The notes: generated from the sequence alone by a model not told the origin. A stretch of DNA of 35,105 nt from an uncultured Fusobacteriaceae bacterium (GCA_947072665.1 CAMTIW010000010.1:1-35105), one strand, 5' to 3'; counted from the first letter of the stretch, positions 7,115 to 14,991 are shown. Translations and numbers: made by a program.

Positions 7115-8737
7115 ATGTTTTATTTAGATGGAATATCTCTTCATAAGATAATAGAGGAATTTTCTTGTAATCTTGTGGGGAAAAAAATAGGGAAAATATC
7201 ACAAGAAACAGAAACAGCTATAACATTTTCTTTTGGTAGACAGTCACTTGTTATATCTTGTAGCAATTCTTTACCTATATGTTTTCTTTCTAATGAAAAA
7301 AGTTTTAGATTAAATGAGGAATTCAATTTTGTTCTTTCACTTAGGAAATACTTCTCTAATGCATCATTAGAGAAGATTGAACAAGTGGGAATGGATAGAA
7401 TTCTTTGTTTTTCTTTTAAAAAACTAGATGAATTAGGAGTTATACATATATATAAGCTTTATTTTGAAATAATGGGAAAACATTCCAATCTTATTATTGT
7501 TAATTCTGAAAATAAAATTTTAGATTTAATAAAAAAAATTCCCATAGAGGAGAATAGATTAAGGGTTCTTCTTCCTGGAGCTGATTATTTACAGCCCATT
7601 ATTTCAAAAAAAACCTTTCCTTCAGATGTAACAGAAGATAACTTTAAAAGTTTTAAAGATATTGGACTAGTAGAATCTTTAGAAGGAGTGGGGAAAAATT
7701 TAGCATTAACCATTGAAAATTTTCAGGATTTAAAAAATAGTTTAGAATCAATTTCTTCTCCTAAATGTTTTTTAAAAGATAATAAAATAGTTTTAGGAAC
7801 TGTTCTATCTAATCTTGAACCTAAAATATTTGATAAAGTTATAGAGTTTCAAACTTTCAGTGAGTTAGTTGAATATTATCTTGAAAAAAATGCAATATCT
7901 TCTAGTTTTGAGATTTTATTAAATAAAATAACTAGAGCTGTAAATACAAAAATAAAGAAAATAGAGAAAATATTAGTTAATATAGAGAAAGACAATGTGG
8001 ACAAGAACAATTTTAATGAATATAAGGAGATTGGAGATATATTAGCTGCTAATATTTATTCTATACCTAAGTTTATTTCTCAAATAGAATTATATAATTT
8101 TTATACAGATAAAATGATGGTTATTATACTTAATAAGGCACATTCAATTCAAAGAAATATTGAGTCATATTATAAGAAATATAATAAATTAAAAAGAGGA
8201 TTAGAATCTAATAAGAGTAGAAAAGTAGACGTTCAGAAAGAATTAGATTATTTAATTTCTATTTTAACTTTTACGAAAACTGTACCTACAGTAGAAAATT
8301 TAAAAGATATTGTAGAAGAGTTAGAGAGTCAAAAATATCTGAAAAAAAGTTTAAAAGAAATAAAAAAAACCAAGAAAAGTAAGAAAAAAATATCTTTAGG
8401 TATTTCTATTGTAGAGGAAGTTTTCACTATAATTTACGGAAGAAATAATATTGAAAATGATTACGTTACATTTAAAATAGGCACTAAAGATGATTTATGG
8501 TTTCATGCCAAGGATATTCCCGGGTCACATGTTATTTTAAAATGTAGCGAACAGAATTTAACTTCTGAGCTTATTGAAAAAGCAGCTAGTTATGCAGCTA
8601 ATTTTTCTCGAGGAAATTCAGGAGATAAAATAAATATAGATTATACACGAAGAAAATATGTAACGAAACCTAATGGATCAAGACCGGGATTTGTTATTTA
8701 TACCAATCAAAAGACTATTAACTTAATAAAGGAGTAG
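7115..8737 (+). CDS. rqcH: RqcH / NFACT-family ribosome quality control protein
   Basis: RqcH binds stalled 50S-peptidyl-tRNA complexes and adds C-terminal alanine tails that mark the nascent chain for degradation. At 540 aa the length is typical. The NFACT-N domain begins with FYLDGISLHKIIEE and carries the Asp-Arg pair needed for tailing (D94-R95, in VGMDRILCFS). A long coiled coil occupies roughly 265-420. NFACT-R follows with DLWFHAKDIPGSHVIL, ending in YTRRKYVTKPNGSRPGFVIY. Proteins of this family have also been called fibronectin-binding (FbpA), but the domain pattern supports ribosome quality control. The start has AAGGAG nine bases after the marR stop. The gene shares the operon with the ribosome factor rsgA. 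Confidence 0.93.
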   Translation: MFYLDGISLHKIIEEFSCNLVGKKIGKISQETETAITFSFGRQSLVISCSNSLPICFLSNEKSFRLNEEFNFVLSLRKYFSNASLEKIEQVGMDRILCFSFKKLDELGVIHIYKLYFEIMGKHSNLIIVNSENKILDLIKKIPIEENRLRVLLPGADYLQPIISKKTFPSDVTEDNFKSFKDIGLVESLEGVGKNLALTIENFQDLKNSLESISSPKCFLKDNKIVLGTVLSNLEPKIFDKVIEFQTFSELVEYYLEKNAISSSFEILLNKITRAVNTKIKKIEKILVNIEKDNVDKNNFNEYKEIGDILAANIYSIPKFISQIELYNFYTDKMMVIILNKAHSIQRNIESYYKKYNKLKRGLESNKSRKVDVQKELDYLISILTFTKTVPTVENLKDIVEELESQKYLKKSLKEIKKTKKSKKKISLGISIVEEVFTIIYGRNNIENDYVTFKIGTKDDLWFHAKDIPGSHVILKCSEQNLTSELIEKAASYAANFSRGNSGDKINIDYTRRKYVTKPNGSRPGFVIYTNQKTINLIKE

Positions 8738-8740
8738 AGG

Positions 8741-9613
8741 ATGCTAAAGATATTTAATGAATTTTTAACTGTTTATATTGATCCTAAAGGAGCAGAAGTT
8801 CGTGAGGTTATTAATAATGAAAATGAACTTAATTATATGTGGGAAGGAAATGAAGAAATATGGAGTGGAGTATCACCTGTTCTTTTTCCTGTAGTAGGAA
8901 AATGTAATAATGATGAAATTAAATTTGATAGTAAAGTATATTCATTTACTAATCATGGCTTTGCAAGATTTTCTGTTTTTGATTCACATAAACGTTCAAA
9001 TAGTGAAATTGAACTATCATTAACTGGGGATATGCTAGTTGAGAATAGTTTCCCAATGGATTTTGAATTTTATGTGACATATAAACTAAAAAAAAGAAAA
9101 TTAATAACAACTTATTCTATATATAATCCTATGATTAAATCATTATTCTTTTCTGTTGGAGCTCATCCTGCTTTTAAATGTCCTTTTGATTCTGAACATT
9201 CTTTAGAAGATTATTTTTTAGAGTTTGAAGTGGAAGAGGAAATGTTATCCCATGAACTTACTGGAAATGGAACATATACAGGAAAGACAACTTCTTATGA
9301 AACAAAAAATAAAAAGATTAATTTAGCAACTCCAGGTTTTGATAAAACTTTTGTTTTTTCAGATTTCAAAAGTAAATATGTAACTTTAACTGAAAAAGAT
9401 ACAGAGAAAAAAATATCTGTTAGTTTGGAAGGTTTCAAATATTTAGCTTTTTGGAAGAAGTTAGCAGGAAATTTCATATGTATTGAACCTTGGTGTGGAA
9501 AAGGTGATGATGTTGATTTTTATGGTGATTTTAAAGATAAAAAAGATTTAATAAAGTTAGAAACAAAAAAAGAGTTTGTAGTTTCATATGAAATAGAGTT
9601 TGATTATCAATAG
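8741..9613 (+). CDS. Aldose 1-epimerase (galactose mutarotase) family protein, LacX-like
   Basis: This 290-aa beta-sandwich protein belongs to the mutarotase superfamily, which interconverts alpha and beta anomers of sugars. Visible landmarks are NHGFAR (His72), AHPAF (His142) and the CIEPWCG segment with the candidate catalytic base Glu249. There is no signal peptide, so it is cytoplasmic. The sequence resembles the LacX branch more than classical GalM, and the actual substrate (free sugar or sugar phosphate) cannot be read from it. It starts three bases after the rqcH stop with AAAGGAG overlapping that stop region, and is the last gene of the operon before a strong terminator. Confidence 0.85.
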   Translation: MLKIFNEFLTVYIDPKGAEVREVINNENELNYMWEGNEEIWSGVSPVLFPVVGKCNNDEIKFDSKVYSFTNHGFARFSVFDSHKRSNSEIELSLTGDMLVENSFPMDFEFYVTYKLKKRKLITTYSIYNPMIKSLFFSVGAHPAFKCPFDSEHSLEDYFLEFEVEEEMLSHELTGNGTYTGKTTSYETKNKKINLATPGFDKTFVFSDFKSKYVTLTEKDTEKKISVSLEGFKYLAFWKKLAGNFICIEPWCGKGDDVDFYGDFKDKKDLIKLETKKEFVVSYEIEFDYQ

Positions 9614-9614
9614 A

Positions 9615-9656
9615 AAATAAAGTGACCAAAAAATTATTTTTTTGGTCACTTTATTT
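9615..9656. terminator. Bidirectional intrinsic terminator between the epimerase gene and ywbE
   Basis: A perfect 19-bp stem (9615-9633 with 9638-9656) with a TTAT loop has A/T tracts on both sides of a GTGACC/GGTCAC core. It serves both convergent genes. Confidence 0.9.
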
Positions 9657-9663
9657 ATATAAA

Positions 9664-9858
9664 TTAATTTATTATTTCTTGAACTCTTCCAACAGTTCCA
9701 TCAACTAGCCTAACTTTTATTCCATGGGGATGGGTAGCAGAGTTAGTCAATAGATCCTTCACTACTCCAAGAGTTAATTTACCTGTTCTTTGATCTTCTT
9801 TTTTTACTATTTTAACATTTATTCCTGGTTTTATATTACTTCTATTTTTTCCGTTCAT
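9664..9858 (-). CDS. ywbE: YwbE family protein (DUF2196)
   Basis: This 64-residue basic protein is recognisable by NGKNRSNIKPG, the KKEDQRTGKLTLGVVKD segment and THPHGIKVRLVDGTVGRV, which match the small YwbE family found across Firmicutes and related phyla. The fold is expected to be a compact KOW/SH3-like beta barrel. The family has no established function that I know of; nucleic-acid binding is only a guess from its charge and fold. The start has AGGAGA 12 bases upstream. It is monocistronic, convergent with the preceding operon and divergent from the transporter. Confidence 0.88.
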   Translation of the reverse strand: MNGKNRSNIKPGINVKIVKKEDQRTGKLTLGVVKDLLTNSATHPHGIKVRLVDGTVGRVQEIIN

Positions 9859-9950
9859 TTACGTGTCACTCTCCTAAAATTTTATATCTAAATTTTACCT
9901 TTAAAAAAAGAATTAGTCCATATATTTTTATTATTAAAATGAAAGTTAAT

Positions 9951-9979
9951 TTGCAATACATCTTAAAAGATGTTAAAAT
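9951..9979 (+). promoter_or_regulatory. Promoter of the EamA transporter with an inverted repeat in its spacer
   Basis: TTGCAA (9951-9956) and TAAAAT (9974-9979) are 17 bases apart. Between them lies CATCTT-AA-AAGATG (9959-9972), a perfect 6-bp inverted repeat that would place a bound repressor directly over the promoter. The GAGGTGA ribosome site follows at about 10006. Confidence 0.6.
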
Positions 9980-10018
9980 ACTCCTACAAAAATAATATTA
10001 ATGTAGAGGTGAAAAAAG

Positions 10019-10891
10019 ATGAATTATCATATTAAAATTATTATTGCCATGGTTATTTTTGGAAGTATAGGATTATTTGTGAGATTGATACCTCTTTCAA
10101 GCAGTGAAATTGTAATATCTAGAACAATATTAGGGAGTTTAGTTTTATTTTTTGTATTTGTAAAGGAAAAGAAAAAAATAACCTTAGAAACTCTAAAAAA
10201 AAATTTATTAATTCTTATTCTTTCAGGGACAGCTATGGCATTGAATTGGGTATTTTTATTTGAGGCATATAGACATACTAGTATAAGTATAGCTACTATA
10301 ATTTATTATTGTGCACCTATTATAGTATTTTTACTTTCACCATTGCTTTTAAAGGAAAAGATAACTTTCACAAAATTTGTAGGTATATTTTTAGCTATGT
10401 TAGGAATGATATTAGTAAATAAAGAAGGGATAACTGGTGGAACTTCAAATTTAGGAATATTCTATGGTTTATTAGCAGCAATTTTTTATGCAATGTTAAT
10501 GCTATGTAATAAATTCATAAAAAATTTAGGAGGTTTAGAAATAACTTTAGCTCAGCTTGTTGTAGCCAGTATTATTTTATTTCCGTATGTATTAATAAAT
10601 CATAGTGGTACTTGGGAACTACCTAATAAAACTGGAATAATGGCTCTTTTGATATTAGGAATAATTCATACAGGATATGCATGTTATCTTTATTTTTCAT
10701 CCATGCAAAAATTATCTGGTCAGACAGTAGCATTATGTAGTTATATCGATCCTTTTTCTGCTCTGATTTTTTCATATTTTATTTTAAGTGAAAAACTTAG
10801 TGGTGAACAATGGATAGGAGCTATACTTATATTAGGTGGGGCAGGTTTTGGTGAACTTTACAAATCAAGAAAAAAACAAAAAATATATTGA
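10019..10891 (+). CDS. EamA/DMT family transporter (10 TM)
   Basis: The 290-aa protein is almost entirely hydrophobic, with about ten membrane helices arranged as two EamA repeats (roughly 4-135 and 145-280). Typical DMT features are MVIFGSIGLFVR at the start, LNWVFLFEAYRHTSISIAT in the first repeat, SPLLLKEKITFTKFVGIFLA (108-127) closing it, and FSYFILSEKLSGEQWIGAIL near the end. Members export or import amino acids and other small metabolites across the inner membrane; the substrate cannot be assigned here. It has its own promoter with a candidate operator, so expression is probably regulated, and a hairpin terminator follows. Divergent from ywbE. Confidence 0.9.
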   Translation: MNYHIKIIIAMVIFGSIGLFVRLIPLSSSEIVISRTILGSLVLFFVFVKEKKKITLETLKKNLLILILSGTAMALNWVFLFEAYRHTSISIATIIYYCAPIIVFLLSPLLLKEKITFTKFVGIFLAMLGMILVNKEGITGGTSNLGIFYGLLAAIFYAMLMLCNKFIKNLGGLEITLAQLVVASIILFPYVLINHSGTWELPNKTGIMALLILGIIHTGYACYLYFSSMQKLSGQTVALCSYIDPFSALIFSYFILSEKLSGEQWIGAILILGGAGFGELYKSRKKQKIY

Positions 10892-10942
10892 AATAGAACA
10901 CTTCTTAATACATTATTATTTATATACTTAATTTAACAATTT

Positions 10943-10994
10943 TAGACGATAATTCTTGCATCTTTATAGATGTTGAGATGAATCGTCTATTTTT
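10943..10994 (+). terminator. Hairpin terminator after the EamA transporter
   Basis: TAGACGAT (10943-10950) pairs with ATCGTCTA (10982-10989), enclosing an inner CATCT/AGATG hairpin, and is followed directly by TTTTT. The branched inner part is larger than a minimal terminator, so a small structured RNA is an alternative. Confidence 0.65.
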
Positions 10995-11201
10995 ATAATT
11001 AAGTTTGAAAAGAATAATTTAAATATTTAAAGAGGAGTCTAGCCATTACATGAATCACTTTGACTAAATTTATATAAATTGTTCATTTGAGTTAAAATAA
11101 TTATATTTTTTCATAACTAAAAAAACGAAAATTATTTTTCAATAAAAAACTTAAAAATGTTTTTTTATAAAACTTAATGAACTAAAATGGGAAAAAATAA
11201 C

Positions 11202-11230
11202 TTGATTTTTTTATTATTTAAGTACATTAT
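11202..11230 (+). promoter_or_regulatory. Candidate promoter of the trimeric autotransporter gene
   Basis: TTGATT (11202-11207) and CATTAT (11225-11230) are 17 bases apart, giving a leader of about 60 bases before the ATG. The ribosome site is TAGGGGGA. Confidence 0.45.
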
Positions 11231-11299
11231 CTAAATATATTATTTTGAATAAGAAATTTAATTTAGTTAAAAAATAAAGGAAATTTAGGGGGAATATCT

Positions 11300-12292
11300 A
11301 TGAAGAAATTTAAGCGTTTAAAGTTATTTTGTGTATTTGTATTGTTGACAGGAGTGATGAGTGTAGAAGCTAATGGACAGGTAGAGACAAGGCCAACTAC
11401 TAAAAAGCAAACAAAAGAGAGTTTGAAGAAAGAAAAAGCTGAAGTTAAAAAAAAGGAAGTTAAAGCTAAAAAAAAGGCAGTTGAAGTTGAAAAACAAGCA
11501 AAACGAGCTGAGCAAAAAGCACATAGCGCAAATATAGCATCACAATTTGCAATGAGAGAAATGGCTAAAAATCAAGATGCAATAAAAGTGAATAAAGAAG
11601 CATTAGTAGAAAAAGATAAACAAATAGCCAATAAAGAAGCATTACTAAAAAAAGATAAACAAATAGCCAATATAGATTCAGCACTTGGAAATATACAATC
11701 AGAAGCAGGAAAAACAAGTGCAAATGTAGCAACAAATATAGCAGATATATCTAGTAATTCTAATATGATATATGCTGTAGCTGAGAAGGCAGAAAAAAAT
11801 AAAAAGGATATAAAAAATGTAGGATTAACAGCAGATGCAGCAGTGGAAGCAACTCATAAAAATGAAACAAATATAACAACAAATACAGAAGAAATCAATA
11901 AAAACACAACAGCAATAAAAGAAAAAAACGTAAAAGTAGATAAAAATACAACAGCAATAGTTAGCAATAAAGAAACTATTGATAGATATGAGGGATATAT
12001 TGCAGAAAATAAATCAGCAATAGGGGCAGTAAATAGCAGAGTAGATAAATTAGATAGTAAAGTTAATAAAGGAATGTCATTAATGGCAGCAATGGCAGCA
12101 ATAGATTTCCAAGATGTAGAGGTAGGGGAAATTGCAATTGGTGCAGGAGTTGGACATTTTTCAAATTCTCAAGGGGTAGCTTATGCTCCAACAGATGCGC
12201 TAAAATTAAATACGAAATACTCAGTTTCATCAGATGACGTAAAAACTTTAGCAGCTGGTGTAGGTGGAACTTATAAATTTAAACTAAACTAA
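11300..12292 (+). CDS. Short YadA-like trimeric autotransporter (coiled-coil stalk plus anchor, no head)
   Basis: The 330-aa protein has a signal peptide (1-24), a very basic Lys/Glu coiled coil (35-75), a long stalk of coiled-coil segments (80-235) and a YadA-type membrane anchor (about 240-330). The anchor shows AVNSRVDKLDSKVNKGMSLM, then AAMAAIDF, GEIAIGAGVGHFS and the final strand AAGVGGTYKFKLN. Trimeric anchors each supply four strands to a 12-stranded outer-membrane barrel. There is no globular head domain, so this is a minimal stalk-only adhesin or a presentation scaffold. Residues 98-123 are a 13-residue repeat (NKEALVEKDKQIA and NKEALLKKDKQIA). The protein ends in Asn rather than an aromatic residue. 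It has its own promoter and terminator and faces the convergent ibrAB pair. Confidence 0.9.
   Translation: MKKFKRLKLFCVFVLLTGVMSVEANGQVETRPTTKKQTKESLKKEKAEVKKKEVKAKKKAVEVEKQAKRAEQKAHSANIASQFAMREMAKNQDAIKVNKEALVEKDKQIANKEALLKKDKQIANIDSALGNIQSEAGKTSANVATNIADISSNSNMIYAVAEKAEKNKKDIKNVGLTADAAVEATHKNETNITTNTEEINKNTTAIKEKNVKVDKNTTAIVSNKETIDRYEGYIAENKSAIGAVNSRVDKLDSKVNKGMSLMAAMAAIDFQDVEVGEIAIGAGVGHFSNSQGVAYAPTDALKLNTKYSVSSDDVKTLAAGVGGTYKFKLN
11591..11668 (+). repeat. Two tandem 39-bp units inside the adhesin stalk
   Basis: Units 11591-11629 and 11630-11668 differ at a handful of bases and keep the reading frame (13 codons each). Such in-frame tandem units can change copy number by slippage and so vary stalk length. 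Confidence 0.85.
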
Positions 12293-12326
12293 AATTATAA
12301 CTTTGAAAAATTAAGAAACTATTATA

Positions 12327-12379
12327 AATTCTCTCTGAATTTCCTTATTAAAAAAGGACATATTCAGGGAGAATTTTTA
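12327..12379 (+). terminator. Intrinsic terminator of the adhesin gene
   Basis: AATTCTCTCTGAAT (12327-12340) pairs with ATTCAGGGAGAATT (12362-12375) with one G-U pair. An inner TCCTT/AAGGA helix extends it and a T run follows. Confidence 0.88.
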
Positions 12380-12388
12380 TATATAGAA

Positions 12389-12451
12389 AATCCTTTTAGG
12401 TGGGTAGTTCACCATTAGTATATTAAATGCTCTTTTCTGCCTAAAAGGATT
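12389..12451 (-). terminator. Long-loop inverted repeat after ibrB, probable terminator
   Basis: AATCCTTTTAGG (12389-12400) is the exact reverse complement of CCTAAAAGGATT (12440-12451). The 39-base interior holds a smaller GGTG/CACC hairpin. It lies 18 bases beyond the ibrB stop, so terminating that operon is the simplest role. The large structured loop also fits a small RNA or a mobile-element boundary. Confidence 0.5.
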
Positions 12452-12468
12452 ATATTTCACAACTAATA

Positions 12469-13131
12469 CTATTTTTTTTTATTTATTTCAACATCCCATG
12501 CTTTGGAAAACTCTCTATCTTTAAATAGTCCAGGTAATCCAGATACTTGTTTTAATCTTAAAACTTCATCTTTACTCATTCCTAATTCTTTTATTATCTC
12601 TTTATCTTCCCATCCGTTCTGGACTAGTTCAGAAATAAGACTTACCATTAATGTTACATCATGTTTACCTCTAGCTCTATTATGTCTTATTGTTGATGCC
12701 ATTCTATCTTTTATATTGGAATTATTATCACCTAATACAGAAATAGGTAAATAACCCATGGTTCTTTTTTTTATAGAGTCAAGATTACCAACAGTTAATC
12801 TGTGAAAACCATCTACAACTTGGTATTCTCCTTTTATTTTTATAGTAACAATTGGCTGTGTATATCCATCATGAAGTATACTATGTTTTAATAATTCATA
12901 TTCAGGAGGAGCTACTTTATTTGGATTATATAGATTTGGAGAAATTTCATCTATCTTCTTCCATAGAATACAATCTACAGGCTCATTTGAAAAAGGACTT
13001 ATTTCTCTTAAAAATAATTTTATCTCATTTAGAATAGAGATTTTTTCATCTAATCCTAAATCGGAATATAGAGTTCTGATGTCTTTTAAATGTTTAAATA
13101 TTTCAAAAATAGAATTTAAGTTATTGTCCAT
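12469..13131 (-). CDS. ibrB: ParB/sulfiredoxin-fold protein, IbrB-like
   Basis: This 220-aa protein has a ParB N-terminal-type fold in its middle. The motifs are LKHSILHDGYTQPIVTIKIK (81-100), GEYQVVDGFHR (101-111, the nucleotide-binding DGxHR motif) and the arginine box MASTIRHNRARGKHD (144-158). A helix-turn-helix-like segment follows (about 173-195, NGWEDKEIIKELGMSKDEVL). It lies 27 bases after a DUF3440 PAPS-reductase-like gene, and that pair is the hallmark of E. coli ibrA/ibrB, which together activate eib genes encoding Ig-binding trimeric autotransporters. Here a trimeric autotransporter is the convergent neighbour. The start has AGGAGA. The biochemical activity of the pair is not established to my knowledge; regulation of a surface protein is inferred from E. 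coli and position. Confidence 0.82.
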   Translation of the reverse strand: MDNNLNSIFEIFKHLKDIRTLYSDLGLDEKISILNEIKLFLREISPFSNEPVDCILWKKIDEISPNLYNPNKVAPPEYELLKHSILHDGYTQPIVTIKIKGEYQVVDGFHRLTVGNLDSIKKRTMGYLPISVLGDNNSNIKDRMASTIRHNRARGKHDVTLMVSLISELVQNGWEDKEIIKELGMSKDEVLRLKQVSGLPGLFKDREFSKAWDVEINKKK

Positions 13132-13158
13132 AATTTTATTCTCCTAATATCTATATTT

Positions 13159-14424
13159 TTATTCGCCATATATTTTTTTTAAAGTCATAAGCTTTTGATA
13201 TTCATTTTTATTTTGAGTAAAGCTTAATTCATAGCAGTAAAAATCATTTTTTAGAATAACTTTACAAATTCTCCTCCAACTAGGAATTTTTTTTTGTGCT
13301 TCTAATTTTTTATCTGCAATATCTGGAATTAGAATAGTTTCAAATAGTCCATTGTTTTCATATTTTATATTAGTACCACCTAATTTTTTATCCCACCATT
13401 TTAAAAAAGTATTTATTTTTTTTAAATAATGGATTTTTAGATATTTTGGCATAGTTTCTAGTAAAAAAATTACATATTCTTTATGTGTATATCCATCAGG
13501 TATAGAAATACTTCTATTCCCTAATATTTTATCACCTTGATATAAAGCGCCAAAATTTGCACCTGAGACTCTTTCAACTATTTTAAACCATGTTTCAGGT
13601 TCTATCTCATGAAATAGATCCAGACTTTTTCTTTGATTGTCACCATAGGGCTGACAGAGTCTCATCTCATAAATTGATTCACCATAACGATAAAAATAAT
13701 CATAAATTTTATTATATGAAAAATTAAATTTTGAAATAGAAGTCCAAATATCTTCAACTCTCCAATCATATATTGGATAAAAATTATATAAATCAGTTGT
13801 TTTAACTAAATTAACTCTTGTAGACCATTGTAATCCTTTATAGTTACTTTTATAATTTCTTGAAATAGTAGTAAATCTTTTTAAACTTTCGTCACTTCTA
13901 ATACCAACTAAACTTGCAACCCTATGATTATTACTTTCTTGTGCTAACCATTCACCAAAATATACAATTATTTCTTCGAATTCCATTCCAAATTTAAACC
14001 AAGTCCAGTCTTTAGGGAGATTATCTTCATTTATCACATATTTTTTATTGGGCATCTCTCTTATCCATGAGTTTTTTTTATTTTTATCCCAACATACCCA
14101 TTTGGGAGAGAAAACAGAAACGGCATTTCTTAAAGATATGGGTAAGCAAATCCAGTAAGGTTCTATTTTTGGATTTTCAAATACTTCAGTAACATATTTA
14201 ATAGTTTCTTTATATTGTGCTTCCATATCAATAAAGAAAACTTTTAAAGGCAATAAGTTTAAATTTTCAGCAACAATAAGGGCAATGTTAAGCATGACAC
14301 CACTATCTTTTCCCCCAGAAAAAGAAACATAAACATCCCCTTGAAATTCTTTGAAAATATATTCAAATCTTTCATAAGCTTTAACATAAACATCTTCTGA
14401 CATATATGATTTTTTTTTCTCCAT
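13159..14424 (-). CDS. ibrA: DUF3440 PAPS-reductase-like PP-loop ATPase, IbrA-like
   Basis: The 421-aa protein opens with the adenine-nucleotide PP-loop SFSGGKDSG (34-42), as in PAPS reductases and N-type ATP pyrophosphatases. FIDMEAQYKET (64-74), the VGIRSDESLKRF segment and FYPIYDWRVEDIW follow, all typical of the DUF3440 family. It lacks the C-terminal Cys motif of true PAPS reductases, so sulfate assimilation is unlikely. AMP-activated transfer of sulfur or a similar group to a nucleic acid or protein is plausible from the fold but unproven. The start at 14424 is preceded by AAAGGAGA, 11 bases away; M8 is an alternative start. It forms an operon with ibrB. The E. coli homologue works with IbrB as an activator of adhesin genes. 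Confidence 0.85.
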   Translation of the reverse strand: MEKKKSYMSEDVYVKAYERFEYIFKEFQGDVYVSFSGGKDSGVMLNIALIVAENLNLLPLKVFFIDMEAQYKETIKYVTEVFENPKIEPYWICLPISLRNAVSVFSPKWVCWDKNKKNSWIREMPNKKYVINEDNLPKDWTWFKFGMEFEEIIVYFGEWLAQESNNHRVASLVGIRSDESLKRFTTISRNYKSNYKGLQWSTRVNLVKTTDLYNFYPIYDWRVEDIWTSISKFNFSYNKIYDYFYRYGESIYEMRLCQPYGDNQRKSLDLFHEIEPETWFKIVERVSGANFGALYQGDKILGNRSISIPDGYTHKEYVIFLLETMPKYLKIHYLKKINTFLKWWDKKLGGTNIKYENNGLFETILIPDIADKKLEAQKKIPSWRRICKVILKNDFYCYELSFTQNKNEYQKLMTLKKIYGE

Positions 14425-14712
14425 TTATTTTATTTCTCCTTTTTAGATAATAAAATTTTTAAATAAACTACTCACATATGAAAAATATTTTATATACTTT
14501 AATAAGCTAGAAGATTTCTTCCAGCTACATGAATAGTTTTACTTAATATTCAAGACAACCAAATTATTAAAACATAATTATATATTCTAGTATATCACTT
14601 AGGGATGAAAGGTTCAAGAAAAAATAAAAAGCTATATTTTTGACATTATTCTGTAACAATTCTCTGCTATACTTAATTTAAGTAATAAATATAAAAATTA
14701 AGGAGGAAAAAA
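14425..14712. other. Divergent regulatory region between ibrA and the small exported peptide gene
   Basis: The 288-base region contains a 10-bp-stem inverted repeat, AGCTAGAAGA-TT-TCTTCCAGCT with one mismatch (14505-14526). TACATGAAT follows directly (14526-14534). It also holds the rightward promoter near 14649. I could not define the leftward ibrA promoter. Confidence 0.5.
14649..14673 (+). promoter_or_regulatory. Extended -10 promoter with an 11-bp-spaced direct repeat at the -35 position
   Basis: TGCTATACT (14665-14673) is an extended -10 box without a good -35. In place of the -35 lies TTCTGT (14649-14654) repeated as TTCTCT (14660-14665), a period of 11 bases. OmpR/PhoB-type regulators bind direct repeats with that spacing over weak -35 sites, and such a regulator is encoded just downstream. 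Autoregulation is an inference. Confidence 0.45.
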
Positions 14713-14943
14713 ATGAAAAAATTATTATTGGTAGGAGCTTTTATTATATCGGGAATTTCTTTTAGTGGTACATTAGAGGAAAAACATAGTCATGTTACAT
14801 CAGGTATGGTAAAATGTGAAGTGAAAGATTGTACTATGATGAATAATGGAGTTCAGAAAGATAACATGAAATTGAAGAGTTCAACTCAAGAAATAAGATT
14901 GCGACAAATTATGAATTCGACAAGTTCAGATAGAAAAAATTAA
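14713..14943 (+). CDS. Small exported peptide, Cys/His/Met-rich, unknown function
   Basis: The 76-aa product has a clear signal peptide (MKKLLLVGAFIISGISFSG, cleavage near 18-20). The mature part of about 57 residues has candidate metal ligands clustered near its start: H25, H27, M32, C35, C40, M42 and M43. The rest is hydrophilic and charged. The two cysteines could instead form a disulfide in the periplasm. It has a perfect AAGGAGG site and sits just ahead of a response regulator and histidine kinase, separated from them by a hairpin. I do not recognise the family. A periplasmic stress or metal-binding peptide under control of the adjacent two-component system is a reasonable hypothesis only. 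Confidence 0.7.
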   Translation: MKKLLLVGAFIISGISFSGTLEEKHSHVTSGMVKCEVKDCTMMNNGVQKDNMKLKSSTQEIRLRQIMNSTSSDRKN

Positions 14944-14950
14944 TAAATAT

Positions 14951-14991
14951 AATATATAAAAAAGGCGACAAAATCGTCTTTTTTATATATT
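14951..14991 (+). terminator. Hairpin between the small peptide gene and the response regulator
   Basis: An 18-bp stem (14951-14968 with 14974-14991, one G-U pair) with a CAAAA loop has a T-rich 3' arm. It would end most transcripts of the peptide gene, leaving partial read-through into the two-component genes, whose first ATG is 20 bases further on. Confidence 0.8.

Larger units (their letters stand above)
10892..11299. other. Gene-free 408-base stretch upstream of the adhesin gene
   Basis: This very AT-rich stretch holds the transporter's hairpin terminator near 10943, a 14-bp perfect palindrome AATTTATATAAATT (11067-11080) and the adhesin promoter near 11202. The segment 11048-11075 contains TACATGAAT, which recurs at 14526-14534 in the promoter region of ibrA. 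I found no open reading frame with a ribosome site, and no tRNA. Confidence 0.6.
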
